Part shown: piece after piece, positions 35,236 to 47,100 of the stretch
Layout: each line of letters begins with the position of its first letter
Position numbering within the stretch: the stretch's first letter is position 1
Assembly: GCF_963422355.1 (NCBI RefSeq)
Contig: NC_085106.1
Location: 2,978,068-3,042,067, forward strand
DNA: 64,000 nt
Reading direction: 5' to 3'
Source of the DNA: Corticium candelabrum
Taxonomy: Eukaryota > Porifera > Homoscleromorpha > Homosclerophorida > Plakinidae
Position numbers and translations under genes: made by a program
Notes under the pieces: model-generated
Told to the model about the DNA's origin: nothing
The model's database searches: none
Seen by the model: the letters and a program-made list of their open reading frames with translations, nothing else

Positions 35236-38200
35236 CTAAATTTGTGTTTGTGGAGATGGCGGAGATGCCGCTGTGCTTGACATCCCTGTGTGTCTGCTGT
35301 TTATTAGCGACCTTTGGGCGGCAACAGTACCCGATGGTGCAGTGATCGATGCAATCGGCATCTGATGCTTCTGTTGTTGCATTCGTTGAATTGTTTTCAG
35401 AGCGAGTTGATGAGGATCGACAGGCTCATTAGACATCATTGGCCTAAAGGCATGGAAATACCCTGATTTGTTGGCTTGCCCGGATTTATACAGATGCTGA
35501 CTTGAAGGGCATCTGAAGAGAGAGAGAACACTAATTTGGTGAAGTCAACTGTCTACTGTATATACAACAGAGAGGAATACATAGGAAACTTGGCGACTCC
35601 CATACTCCCAGATGTGACATCTCGCAACGAAGGCAAACTGGGCACCGAACGCTGACCCGTTTGTTTCTCATTGACATAATCTGTAAATAGCAATCAATAT
35701 AAATAGCAGCACTAGCTCGACCGTGGTAACCACCACATCTCAACTACTGATAACAAGGTTTTATCTAGGGAGTACCTTGGATTGCCTTTGTTTTCTCCGC
35801 CTTTGTTAGTCGCTCCTCAGTTTCTTCTAGTGCTAATGAATCTCGTTTGAGTGGTGGCTATCATAGGGAATGCTTGTTGTTAGTAGTAATAATCCAATCT
35901 ACACAGCCAATGTCATGCCTTACTTTAGTCAGCCAGCGTCCCAACCTGAGACACACGGTTCGGAGCACAGGATCTGAGCAAGTCTCGGCATACTCTTGCC
36001 AGTTGACCTCGTGTTTATACTCGGGCTAAACACGAGGCACGAGAATTGGTCTACACTCATTCATAGATTCTGTTTCCATTGGGGTATTAATTCTTAACAG
36101 CCTTAAGAGGCAATGACAATAGTCGGTGCCTCTCTGTCTGCATATTTTAGATTGTGGTATGTTTGTTGTGGACGTGTATCGACCCCATGAGGCATATTTC
36201 AGCAAAGTTCAATTGTTGATAGCCTTGCTGCAGTCTCATTAGCTAATTATGCAACCGACCAAATGTGATGTTGAAAACATGATTTGTGATCATCACCTGT
36301 ACTGTCATCAGATGTAGTGCTTCATCTCTCGTCATTGTTCTGCCAGGCTGTAGCTCGTCGATCACACGGTCTAGACATAACACAGAGAAAAATTTGACAT
36401 CATCTTTCGTGATATCATCAGATCGACTTATGACCGACCTGCAACTCCACGTTTCGTGATCTGTCGTTCATAGATACGTCTCTCCATTGTCCCATCCATC
36501 ACCATTCGGTACACAAAACACAGCTTGGACTGTCCATATCGATACATACTGTAAGAAAAAATTGAGGAGTTTGGAAGGTGATGGACTGTCAGTACAACTT
36601 ACCGACATATTGCCTGGGTGTCATGGCATGGGTTCCATGATACGTCAAGGATGACAACTCTGTTTGCTCCAATCAGATTAACTCCAAGGCTGCCAGCTCT
36701 GAGTAATACTAAACTCAGTATATCGCTTTGTTGTAACAAGAATTACGAACCGAGTGGAGATGAGAAAAAGCCACACGTTGTGATTACGTGGAGAATTGAA
36801 GGTTTCGATCAATCTTTCCCGCTCTTGGCTTAATGTACCACCATCCAACCCTAAATACTTTCATCAAGCCAACTTACTAGATAGGGAGTAAATATGTAAC
36901 ACACGGAAATAGTTTTTGTTCTTTTTCCATTGGGTTTCTGGCTGGCTGCAAGGCACTGTCCGACGAGCCAAGTACTCCTCAACAAGAGTGAGTGTAGCAA
37001 GGCTCTGACTACATCACAAATCGCATGAAATCAATTTGAAGCAAACATGTCGAGGGACTCACCTGTAAACCAACAAGCGATCCCTAGCCTGAACTGAAGC
37101 ATCGATGATTTCCATTAGAATTAAAAACTTGCCACTCTGGTCTTCCTTCCCTGCCTGATGGTCCTTCATGATATCATTTGCCTATCCGTTCAATCACAAT
37201 TGCAACCACAATACAATAGGAACGAGTGAGTCACTGTGATAACCCATTCATATGATATTGATTTGATTCTTTGGTTTGCCACAGAAGCGGTTGATAACCC
37301 TTCAATTTCCAAATCCTTATCGCATCAGACAGAGAGATATACGCCTGATCCAGTTTTCACCGCTATCAATCATGCAAACTCACCTGCTCAGATCCCAATA
37401 ACTGTGATTGATGTAAAGTCCCATGCAAGATATCCACATGGTTCCAGATCTACCGAGACAATCAGCAGGTCAATCAATTAGAATCACAATCTATGTTCAA
37501 TCTCCACCTTGCAGCAAATGGCAAAAGCCTTAATGGCATTAACTCCTAGTATCTTCCCTTGCGATTCTATATATCGATTGTAAAGTGAAGATTGTAGTGG
37601 AGAGAGTCGAACGAACAAGATGTGTTCCTCTTTCTCGGGAAGGACCATTTGCAATAGCTTGTGACCACGTCTACAAATCCCTATAATAGCTGTAGGACAT
37701 ACCCACACACAAACCACACAGAATACCTTTGAATGAATCCTTCTACTAATTTATGCAAAACATGCGCTCGTTGTCTCATCACTCTGACATCCTGAATATG
37801 GACAAAACAGATGAAGTTACAGTTTGGGTGAATATTAATTATTACAGTCACTGTTCATTGATTGTTTTAATATAATTTCAATTAGAATCACAATTGTGAC
37901 ACAAGATGAGCATTAAGTCACATAACCATTATTACATTGTAGCATCCTCGTTATATTAATTGTATAAGTTGTCATTATGTATGTTCCATTTGCAAAACAA
38001 TGGCTAGTATGTTACTAGTAGTTGTGATTTCTACGTGTACATGTTGATGTTGTTGTGCACTATGGCATACCTCTTGTGTGCTGTCAACACACTGTCCGTT
38101 GTATATTGGGCTTACAAACATGTTGACGAAGTCTTGATGTGTGCCAAGGTAACTGGGCCGAACAAAATCAATCATACACCAGTATTCAGATAAGTTGTTC

Positions 38201-38462
38201 TGCAGAGGGTATCCACTGAGCACAACTCTACGCCTGTAATAACAATAATGACAAAGAATCGGTGAGTGAGTGTGTGGGTGGAGGCTGACTTTGTTCTGAT
38301 TTTCTTCAGAGCTTGAGAGGTGCCGGCTACTACGTTCTTGATTCGATGGCCTTCGTCGCAGATAACTAAATCAGGACCAGGATCACAGAGCATCGACTGA
38401 ATGGCTGAAGAAGACGGAAGAGAAATATACATCAAATGGCATTTGTGTGTCTTACTGAATCT

Positions 38463-38550
<88 letters not shown>

Positions 38551-39981
38551 CAACTTGGTGTCACTCTAACCTTGAAGTTTCTTCATGTGTTCCTCTTCCA
38601 CGTCAAGATCAATGACAGGCTCATTTCTGTGTTTCCCAACTTTTGGCTTATTAATCTTTTTTCCTTCTAGTCGTTTCACTCCACTAAGAGTTGGAACCCT
38701 CAAAGCTAACATCCTATACATCTCATACCCAACAAGTAGAACCCCACCATTAATAAACCACTTTCTAATCATTTCAGCTCGAGAAACCAAGTCTCTCTGT
38801 TTCTCGTCAAGAATGAGGACTTTGAAATGACGTCGTGGTACAACAGTCGAAAAATTCTGTGACTGAGACGGGCACTGCACAAGGAGACCGGACGTATCAT
38901 TAGGAATAGTCCATAAACCAGCGTTTCTAGGAATCCACTTGTCAAACTCATCCTGCCAGTTTTGCAATGTGTTGATTGGGACAACACAGAGAACTCGAGA
39001 ACACGGCGTGCATCGAAGAAAAATATCAATAAATGCAATGACTTGCAATGTCTTTCCCAATCCCATACAGTGGGCTAGAATACAACCAAATCCACCATCG
39101 GTATTAAAGTTGATAACATCTTTGATGATGTTGCTATAGAGGAAACGAATTCCGCCAATCTGAACACAAAAAAGACAATTTCATGTATAATGATAATTCT
39201 TCTCCATTAGGGACCATCCACAACAATCAATTTTGCAAAATAAAGAGGACCAATGTATACGATCCTCTAGCATATACGTTGAACGAGCTAAGCTACTGAC
39301 TAAATGATTGCTATGGATGGCCTAAAAGAGACTTCATACTTGATGTGGTTTTAATGCCCTAACAATGTGATCCGCAACAAACACATCAGGTTCTCCAGGT
39401 GCATGAAATGAGTTGGCAAGAACGCGACCATGCTCATCTGGTACGTTCAGTTTGTCATTGACATGAAATTGTGTCGATTCATGAGATTCTGTATTCTCTC
39501 CGAACATTTCTGTACAGTCAATTACAGTAGGCTTAGAGGCATCACATCGGCCGGGCACCTCCCCAATCACACTCAACTCACTGTCAGAGTTACTGGATGT
39601 TCCATCATCACCAATCACAATAATGTCTTGACGTGCTCTGGTGGAAAATGGTCTTAACTTGTTTGTTTGCATTTGAGTCTGTTTGTCATTTGCAACAAGC
39701 AGCTGATGATGCTCTACGTGTTGAAACACGCCCTGCTTTCGTTGTTGTTCCTCTGTCTGTGCTTGGCGTGTCTCTTCACTGAGTTGAGAAGCGTCTTTTA
39801 TTTTTCTTAGTTTCCGTCGCTGATTGGGAAGTCTGACGTGTCTCTTGCTGGTCGCTGGGAAAGTGTTTGTAGTAGGCTCGTCATGGTTGTCGTCTTCGAA
39901 TTCGCGTGTGGAATCTTGAATGCAGATGCTGTCATCTATGGTAATTGCTGCAGTTAGTGGAGTCCCTCCTTGCACTTCCAT
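35236..39981 (-). CDS. RAD54L2-like: SNF2-family ATPase of the ARIP4/RAD54L2 type
   Basis: Sixteen minus-strand exons: 39981-39340, 39159-38571, 38404-38290, 38233-38071, 37791-37727, 37670-37508, 37449-37384, 37181-37063, 37008-36905, 36850-36751, 36698-36603, 36548-36439, 36370-36297, 35857-35776, 35680-35557 and 35512-35236; 2889 bp, 962 residues. Helicase motifs in order: [20 protein letters not shown] (Q/I region), [13 protein letters not shown] (Ia), [12 protein letters not shown] (DEGH box, II), [11 protein letters not shown] (III), [11 protein letters not shown] (IV), [15 protein letters not shown] (V) and ICRMYRYGQ (VI). The last motifs and the GYPLQNN variant point to ARIP4, a nuclear DNA-dependent ATPase related to ATRX. 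An acidic disordered region of about 210 residues precedes the ATPase. The C-terminus is much shorter than in the vertebrate protein. An upstream in-frame ATG at 40065 would add 28 residues. Confidence 0.9.
38464..38549. repeat. (GT)n microsatellite
   Basis: About 86 bp of GT (CA on the coding strand) in intron 2 of the ARIP4-like gene. Confidence 0.95.
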
Positions 39982-40113
39982 ATATAACGTGGAAACTCTA
40001 GAGTTAAAGAAAGGTGAGCACCAACGATTCCTCAAGGAACGGCTGCGCACGCTACACTCGAACAAAATGAGTGCCTGATCACGTGAGTCTAGCAGATTGC
40101 CCGGATAATAAGT
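39982..40113. promoter_or_regulatory. Bidirectional promoter between ARIP4-like and 3-beta-HSD genes
   Basis: Only 132 bp separate the divergent start codons (48 bp if the ARIP4-like gene starts at 40065). TCACGTGA lies at 40079-40086. A possible 3' splice site (TTTCTTTAACTCTAG) just upstream of the chosen ARIP4-like ATG suggests a 5' UTR intron. Confidence 0.4.
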
Positions 40114-41229
40114 ATGTCTACTCTACTTTTTTCGAATGAAGCCAGAAGTGAAGGGTTGTCGGTGTTGATCACCGGTTCTAGTGGCTTTCACGGGAGCCAT
40201 CTTACGCGTGTGCTAGTCGAGGCAACCAACAGAGGCGAGGTTGCGTTTCTTCGCCTTTTTGACGTTGCACCGCATGTCGACGACTCGTCGTATCGTGAAA
40301 TAATCACCGAGAGACAGCAAGGTGACATACTCAAGTACGAAGACGTAAGAGAAGCTTGCCATGGGATAGACGTCGTTTTTCATAACGCTGCAGTTGTGGA
40401 TCTCGGAGACAAGTCGCACCGTTTAGTGGAAGAAGTGAATGTGAGGGGAACGGAAAACGTGGTACGAGCTTGCAGGGAAAAGGGTGTGCGTTGCCTCATT
40501 TATACCAGCTCGGTAGACGTCGTTTTCACTAGCCAAGAAGGAACGGAAATTGAAGAAGTAGTAGAGTATCCAGCCGAGTCTGATCTGGTCTTTGGAACGT
40601 ATGGAATAACAAAGCAAAGAGGTGAGAAGATAGTTCTCGCTGCCAATGGTGCAAAGACTGGAAGAGGTGACGGAAAGCTTGTTACTTGTGCTCTCCGCCC
40701 GACTGTTATGTATGGAGAGGAGGACCCATTTAATGTTCCTACACCTTTGAAATTGGCTGCGTTCACATTTGGATATGTTATTCCTGTGAAAGGTGCTAAG
40801 AATCAGTTTCAGAATACGTATGCTGGAAATTCGGCTTGGGCACACGTGTGTGCTATGAAAGCTGCTCTAACGGATCCGAGTACTGTCGGAGGACAAGCCT
40901 ATTTCATCACAGACGACACTCCCGCTGAACCGTATTCACAGTTTTTGGAACCTTTTGCGTCTCGACTTGGATATAACATTTCTTCGATTGGAATTCCTTA
41001 TTGGCTACTTTTTGGTTTTGCGTTCGTCCTGGAGTTCGTTGCTTGGTTGATGAGTCCGTTTGTTCGAATGAAGTTGTTTTTGAGAGTGTCTGCATTGAGA
41101 GGGGCAACTTCTACACACACATACAGTAGAAAGAAAGCAGAAGAACATCTTGGTTATAATCCATTGTACGGCTATGAGGAAAGCATAGAAAGATCGATCC
41201 CATATTACAGGAAAATATTAAAGAAATGA
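40114..41229 (+). CDS. 3-beta-hydroxysteroid dehydrogenase-family SDR protein, intronless
   Basis: One uninterrupted frame of 371 residues. The N-terminal SVLITGSSGFHGSHL carries the TGxxGxxG dinucleotide-binding loop of extended short-chain dehydrogenases. FHNAAVVDLGDK and the active-site pair Tyr-Gly-Ile-Thr-Lys (YxxxK in FGTYGITKQRGEK) follow, with LRPTVMYGEEDP and a hydrophobic segment (YWLLFGFAFVLEFVAWLMSP) before a 3-beta-HSD-like end (YNPLYGYEESIERSI). Length and layout match the 3-beta-HSD/NSDHL group, NAD-dependent enzymes that oxidise 3-beta-hydroxysterols at the ER membrane. The substrate cannot be told from sequence. Its lack of introns contrasts with all other genes here. Confidence 0.88.
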   Translation: MSTLLFSNEARSEGLSVLITGSSGFHGSHLTRVLVEATNRGEVAFLRLFDVAPHVDDSSYREIITERQQGDILKYEDVREACHGIDVVFHNAAVVDLGDKSHRLVEEVNVRGTENVVRACREKGVRCLIYTSSVDVVFTSQEGTEIEEVVEYPAESDLVFGTYGITKQRGEKIVLAANGAKTGRGDGKLVTCALRPTVMYGEEDPFNVPTPLKLAAFTFGYVIPVKGAKNQFQNTYAGNSAWAHVCAMKAALTDPSTVGGQAYFITDDTPAEPYSQFLEPFASRLGYNISSIGIPYWLLFGFAFVLEFVAWLMSPFVRMKLFLRVSALRGATSTHTYSRKKAEEHLGYNPLYGYEESIERSIPYYRKILKK

Positions 41230-41672
41230 ACTAGGCATGTGACTTTTTTGTTGTCGTTCAATGGTTTACTTTTGCATTTCAGTTATGAATTGATAGTCTA
41301 GTTTTGCATGTGATGTTCATAACATTGATTTCAATGCTTGAACTTGGGTCTAACTTACTAATTGCTCATTTGTGTTGATTTAATAAGGCAATCACTTTGA
41401 ACCTTTTATGTCCTTTGTTTGGAGATCTACTACACAAGGCTATAGCAAATATTTTCTACCGAATTTGATTTTGTCACATGAGGTATCTACCCATTGTAGC
41501 GCGCGTTAGCCCCAGCCATCCTAGACCACATTATGACAAAGGCGTGTGAATTAGACAACTACGTGTAGTAGTTGTATTCCACAGTAATGTGATGACGCAA
41601 AAACGCCATGGGATAGCCCATCCGTCTGGATAGCGAGGCAGCACTACTACGCATGCGTAGTGACGAAGAATC
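41230..41672. other. Spacer between 3-beta-HSD and SEC13 genes
   Basis: About 440 bp with the 3' UTR of the dehydrogenase and the SEC13 promoter. GCGCGCGTTAG at about 41500 resembles ACGCGCGTTAG at about 33173. No gene is seen. Confidence 0.3.
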
Positions 41673-42102
41673 ATGGTACGTGGCAATTTGTTCTATGTCT
41701 TGCATTGATCACTTTTCTCTTCTTAGATATCGACTGTAAACACAGTGGACACGTCGCATGATGACATGATTGTAAGTCTAGATCTCCGTTTGTAGACGTC
41801 ATGTGTTGTGTGTAGTCTAGCATTCTCTTCTCTGTCTATCCAGCACGATGCCCAGATGGATCACTATGCGAGACGACTGGCTACGTGCTCGTCAGACCGA
41901 TCAGTGAAAATATTTGACGTAACCGATGGCAATCAGACTCTAGTTGCAGACTTGAGAGGGTTTGTAAGGCTGTTGATAATTTTGTGTCTGTTGTTGCGTT
42001 TTATTTGTTGTTTGTCTGTTCTTTATGATCCCCATTAGAGAGAGCTGCTCCTATTATTGTTATTGAATTTCTTTCACATCAATGATCATGGACATGATGT
42101 AG

Positions 42103-42196
<94 letters not shown>

Positions 42197-42258
42197 CACA
42201 CACACACACACACACACACACACACCAACACAAACAAACAAAAATGAAAACAAACATA

Positions 42259-42291
<33 letters not shown>

Positions 42292-44083
42292 AACACAAAC
42301 ACAAACAAAAACAAACATACACTAAACTTGAAACAGCAAACCTTATCTGGTATGAAAATAATAAAAGTTATTATTATTATGTGTCGCTATGCCCCTCCAT
42401 CATGGGCAAGTGGGGCCCCACCTTTACCCCATCTGGGCGCCCACCAACCCGGCAGGTGAGCCCAGCGAGGTACATGTTTCTGTGTAGTCCACACGGCGAT
42501 CAATGACCAGCCAATTCGATATAGATTGCAGGCATTACTGTGTCGCTATGCCCCTCCATAATGGGCAAGTTATTATTATTATTGTTGTTATTATTAGAAA
42601 TGAAACTCCAAAGTTTAGATTCATTACTGAATTTGTGTGGTATTGTTTGTCATAACTATACGAGAATTTTGGTTTTATTTTTTGGTGTACAGACATTGAC
42701 AATTTTATGTTTGAAAATTTGGATCATGTGAGTCTGTGTGGTCGCACACATTTTTAATTTTTAAATTAAAATTATTTATTATATTAAACTTTGGTGTTGT
42801 GCTCATAATATTTGACATAATTGATTATGTACAGGCATGAAGGGCCAGTTTGGCAGATTGCATGGTCACATCCCAAGTTTGGTAGCTTACTGGCATCTTG
42901 TTCTTACGACAGAAAGGTGGAGTATGTATAGTACTCTTAGTTTTACAGTTTTTTGAGAAATTGTATATACGTGCAGGTGATAATTTGGAAAGAAATGGAT
43001 GGAACTTGGGGAAAGTTGTATGAGTATGCCAACCATGACTCTTCAGGTTGGATGTTGTGATGCTGGGATTGTTGATTGTAGTAATACTATTGATGTTTGT
43101 CACAGTGAACTCTGTGTGTTGGGCTCCTCATGAGTGGGGACTATTTCTTGCATGTGGCTCATCGGACAGTTGTGTTTCAATTATATGGACTTCTGGTGCG
43201 ATATTATCATTTGTTGGATCTAAGTTGATTAATTTAAAAGTAATCTGTGTATATGTATGTTTGTCTGTTTGCATGGATGTGCATGCTTTGTGTGTATTTC
43301 TATTTTTAATATGTATGTATGTATCTGTATATGTATCTATGAATGTATTCAGGGCGCCAAAAGGGCTTAGCTTTAAGTCACATCTGACAAGTAGTTACAT
43401 CTAATTTGCTGACCACAAAATAGAAAAATGTGGGGACTGTAATACTGATACTGACGTTATTGTTTTGACTTGTTGCTTTGACAGACATCAAGCTTTCTGT
43501 CCATACGGTAATTAGACATGACACAAATAGTAGTTTGCCATTAACAGACACTGCAATAGATATCTCTTCTGATACATCTAATAGCTCCTGCTACTACGTA
43601 GTAGATCTACTCAAAAACATTTTTGATCTGGATGCTAGCATGGCTAGAGTATAGAGTGAAGGTCGACTGTAGCTGACTTGGTATACAACTTCAAGGCATT
43701 GGCAAGTGTGTCTAATTCATCGTGTGAATTGTTTGTTGTAGGTGATGGAATGTGGGAGTCTACAAAAATCATGAATGCTCATTCTGTAAGTTTAATTGAC
43801 GAAACTATGTACAAATGAGCAGCTGTTTGAACTTGATTTCAGATAGGAGTAAATGCTGTCAGTTGGGCACCAGCCGTTCAGCCAGGCTCCCTCATTGATG
43901 TGATGGCAATCCCATTATTGGTGAAGTTAGTAGTCAGAGATTCGTGTTTATTTTGCAGGCTCCAGGTAGCAGACCATCTTCTTCTACAGTGAAGAGATTG
44001 GTGACTGGTGGATGTGACAACCTTGTCAAGATTTGGAGGTTCGTTCTCTTTGAATATGCTGATTATTCAGTGTTGTTGTTAAT

Positions 44084-44156
<73 letters not shown>

Positions 44157-47100
44157 GGGAGGCTGATGGGCAGTGGTTAGAGGAGGAGAAACTAGAAGGA
44201 CACACAGACTGGGTTCGTGATGTGGCATGGGCTCCAAGTATTGGGCTACTGCAGTCTGTCATTGCGAGTTGCTCTCAGGTTTGGCAGCAGATATTTTGAG
44301 TATTTCTATGTGTGATGTATGTTACTGTCTAGGACTGTCAGGTGATTATATGGAGCAGAGATGAAGTGAAAGGTGGCTCATGGGCACAAAAAGTTAGCAA
44401 AACAAAGTTACCATCTATTTTGTAGTTCCTTATATTTGATGCCTTGTTCTTCGTTTCTAATGATTCGATAACAATGAATTAGTCAAATAGTCAGTACTAT
44501 TGTTACATTTTGCAATGAGGACTCTTGAATTAATTTAATTAAAAATTTTAATAATTTATTAATTATTGAAATTAGAGCAAACTAAACTAATTGAAAATCA
44601 ACTATGCTAATGAGTATCATCTGCATTAGTCACTGTTACCATCAACTCACTGCAAAATAGTTGTTAGTTGATATTATATGGAGTACAGCCAATCCACCTA
44701 TTTTTCCTGAATTCTAAAGTGAAGGACACCGTGAGTGCCCGAATTCGAGTATGTTTGGAAGATAAGCAAAAGGTTCTTGATCCTTCATTTTGGCCACTAT
44801 ATGTCAAGGTTAGATCATGGATTAGAGCTCCTCGAGGCTCTAGTAGCAAATCGAACAGTGAGTGATAATGGAGTCTACTCTGAATGTAATAGTTTTAACT
44901 GTAGAGGTTTTAGATCTTCTGAAGATCATATTAGAGTGCTTGCAGATATTCTTTGCCTTCAGGAGCACTGGTTACTGAAAGACAGTTTGATCTACTTGGT
45001 CATGTAAAAATGCATATGTTTTTCACAGCTGTCTCCCCAATGAGGAGTAATTTAATGGGTCAAGGGAGACCCTATGGTGGTACTGCTATCATGTGGAAGA
45101 AGGAGTTACAGACAAATATCCAAGTACAAAAGACTCCATCAACTAGACTGTGTGCTATTAGCATTGATTTGGGAGTAAGGAAAATTCTGGTTGCGTCAGT
45201 ATATATGCCCTGTGATTTGGGAGATGTAACATCAAGTGATAATTATGAAGAAGAACTTGGATACTTGGATGGTCTTGTCAATAGCGCGGAGTTCAACAAC
45301 AAAATAATAATTGGGGACTTTAATGGTGACCCTCGCTCATTCAGTAGTAGCAGGTTTGGAAAGAAGATGAGAAAGTTTGCTACAAATAATGATGCCGTCA
45401 TTGCAGATCTAGATCGCTTTGAAAAGGATCTAAATTTCATGACGTGGGAATCAGGGGATCTCTCACAGTGCAGTTGGTTGGACTATGCCTTAGTGTCAAA
45501 TAACATCAGATCTCAGGTTAGAGACTTTCATGTAATAGAGGATATAGTTCCTGGTTCTGATCATTGGCCAGTGCGACTATTGATTCAATTGGACGATAGT
45601 CAGCATAATGTAAAGACCTCCAATGTCAGACATAACCATTTGGTTTGTAATCGGCAACAGTGTCAAGACCTGGACTTACTTAGATACCAATGGGAATTGG
45701 ATAGACGTCTATTAGATATAGAAATACCGTGGGATGCAATTCTATGTAATCAACCAGACCGGTGTTGTCACAAAGCACTCTTGGAACCATATTGCGAAAG
45801 TATTATCCATGCACTACGTACTGCAGGGCAAAATAGTATTCCAAAGAAGGAATACAGACGAGTTTGGCTCCATGGATGGGATAACGACATTTGACTAAGA
45901 CAACAGGAAGCCAGTGAAGCATACTGGAAATGGAAGCAAAGTGGAAAATGTTGATCTGGTACACTCTTTGATGAAATGAGAGACAGACAGCTGGAAAATA
46001 TTCCGAAAGAACTCAAGAGAGTTAAGCAGGTGAGTGAAAAGAGAGAGAGAGAGAGTGAGATCCTCTTGGAAAAACTTTGTTCAGCAAACAAGAACGATTT
46101 CTGGAAAAGAATTAAGAAACAAAGTCAACCATCATGCAATGGTGTTCAGATAGGGATGGCAAGAACGGACAGCAACATTAGCAATTATTGGAAAGAGTAT
46201 TACCAAAAATTAGGAAATATTCAAGATCAAACATTTTGCGATGTATTGAACAACCAGCTTGATAGAATGGTAGAAGAAGAAGATATGAGAAAAAGAATCT
46301 TGTGGTGGCACTTTGTTATCAATGCAGAAGAATGTAGGAAGGCTTCTTTACAACTGAAGAACAATAAGGCCTCAGATTTGGATGGTATTCAGGCAGAACA
46401 TATCAAGAATGGCTCCCTGAATCTCTATAGACATATTGCTGGCTTGTTCACAGGATTGGTCAAGCATGGCTGTATTCCGAGAAATTTTAGAGAAACTGGA
46501 ATATTCCCCATCCTGAAAGATCAAGCTGGAGATAGAAATAATCCAGACAATTATAGAGGCATAGCGATATTGTCAGTGCTGGGAAAACTAGTAGAGAAAA
46601 TTATCATGGCAAAATATCAGAGAATTTGGCATACAAACAAGCAACAATTCGGTTTTAAGGCTGGTCATGGCTGTGATATGTCTACATTTGTTGTACAGGA
46701 GTCTATCAATTATTTTCTTGAAAATGGAAACAAGATTGTATTTGGATGCTTTCTTGACTTATCAAAAGCGTATGATAGAGTTAATCATGCTCTATTGTTT
46801 ATGAAGCTGATGGAACGGCGTACCCCTACTTTTATCGTGAAATTCCTGAGGAACTGGTATAAAGAACAAGGCCTATATGTAAAATGGAACTCATCAAAAT
46901 CAGCGTCTTTCAAAACATCTAATGGAGTTTGTCAAGGCAGTGTACTCTCTCCTGCTCTATTTAATGTCTACGTTGATGACCTTATTACTGGATTGAAACA
47001 ATCAGGAGTAGGTGTTTGAATTAACGGGAGGTTTAGTGGTGGCATCGCATACGCGGATGATTTATCGCTTCTGTCTACAAGCAGAGAGGGCATGCAGAGG

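Noticed and set aside
45976-47019. Host gene encoding a 347-residue protein in SEC13 intron 11
   Set aside because: It is the reverse transcriptase domain of a decayed LINE, with flanking endonuclease and stop codons.
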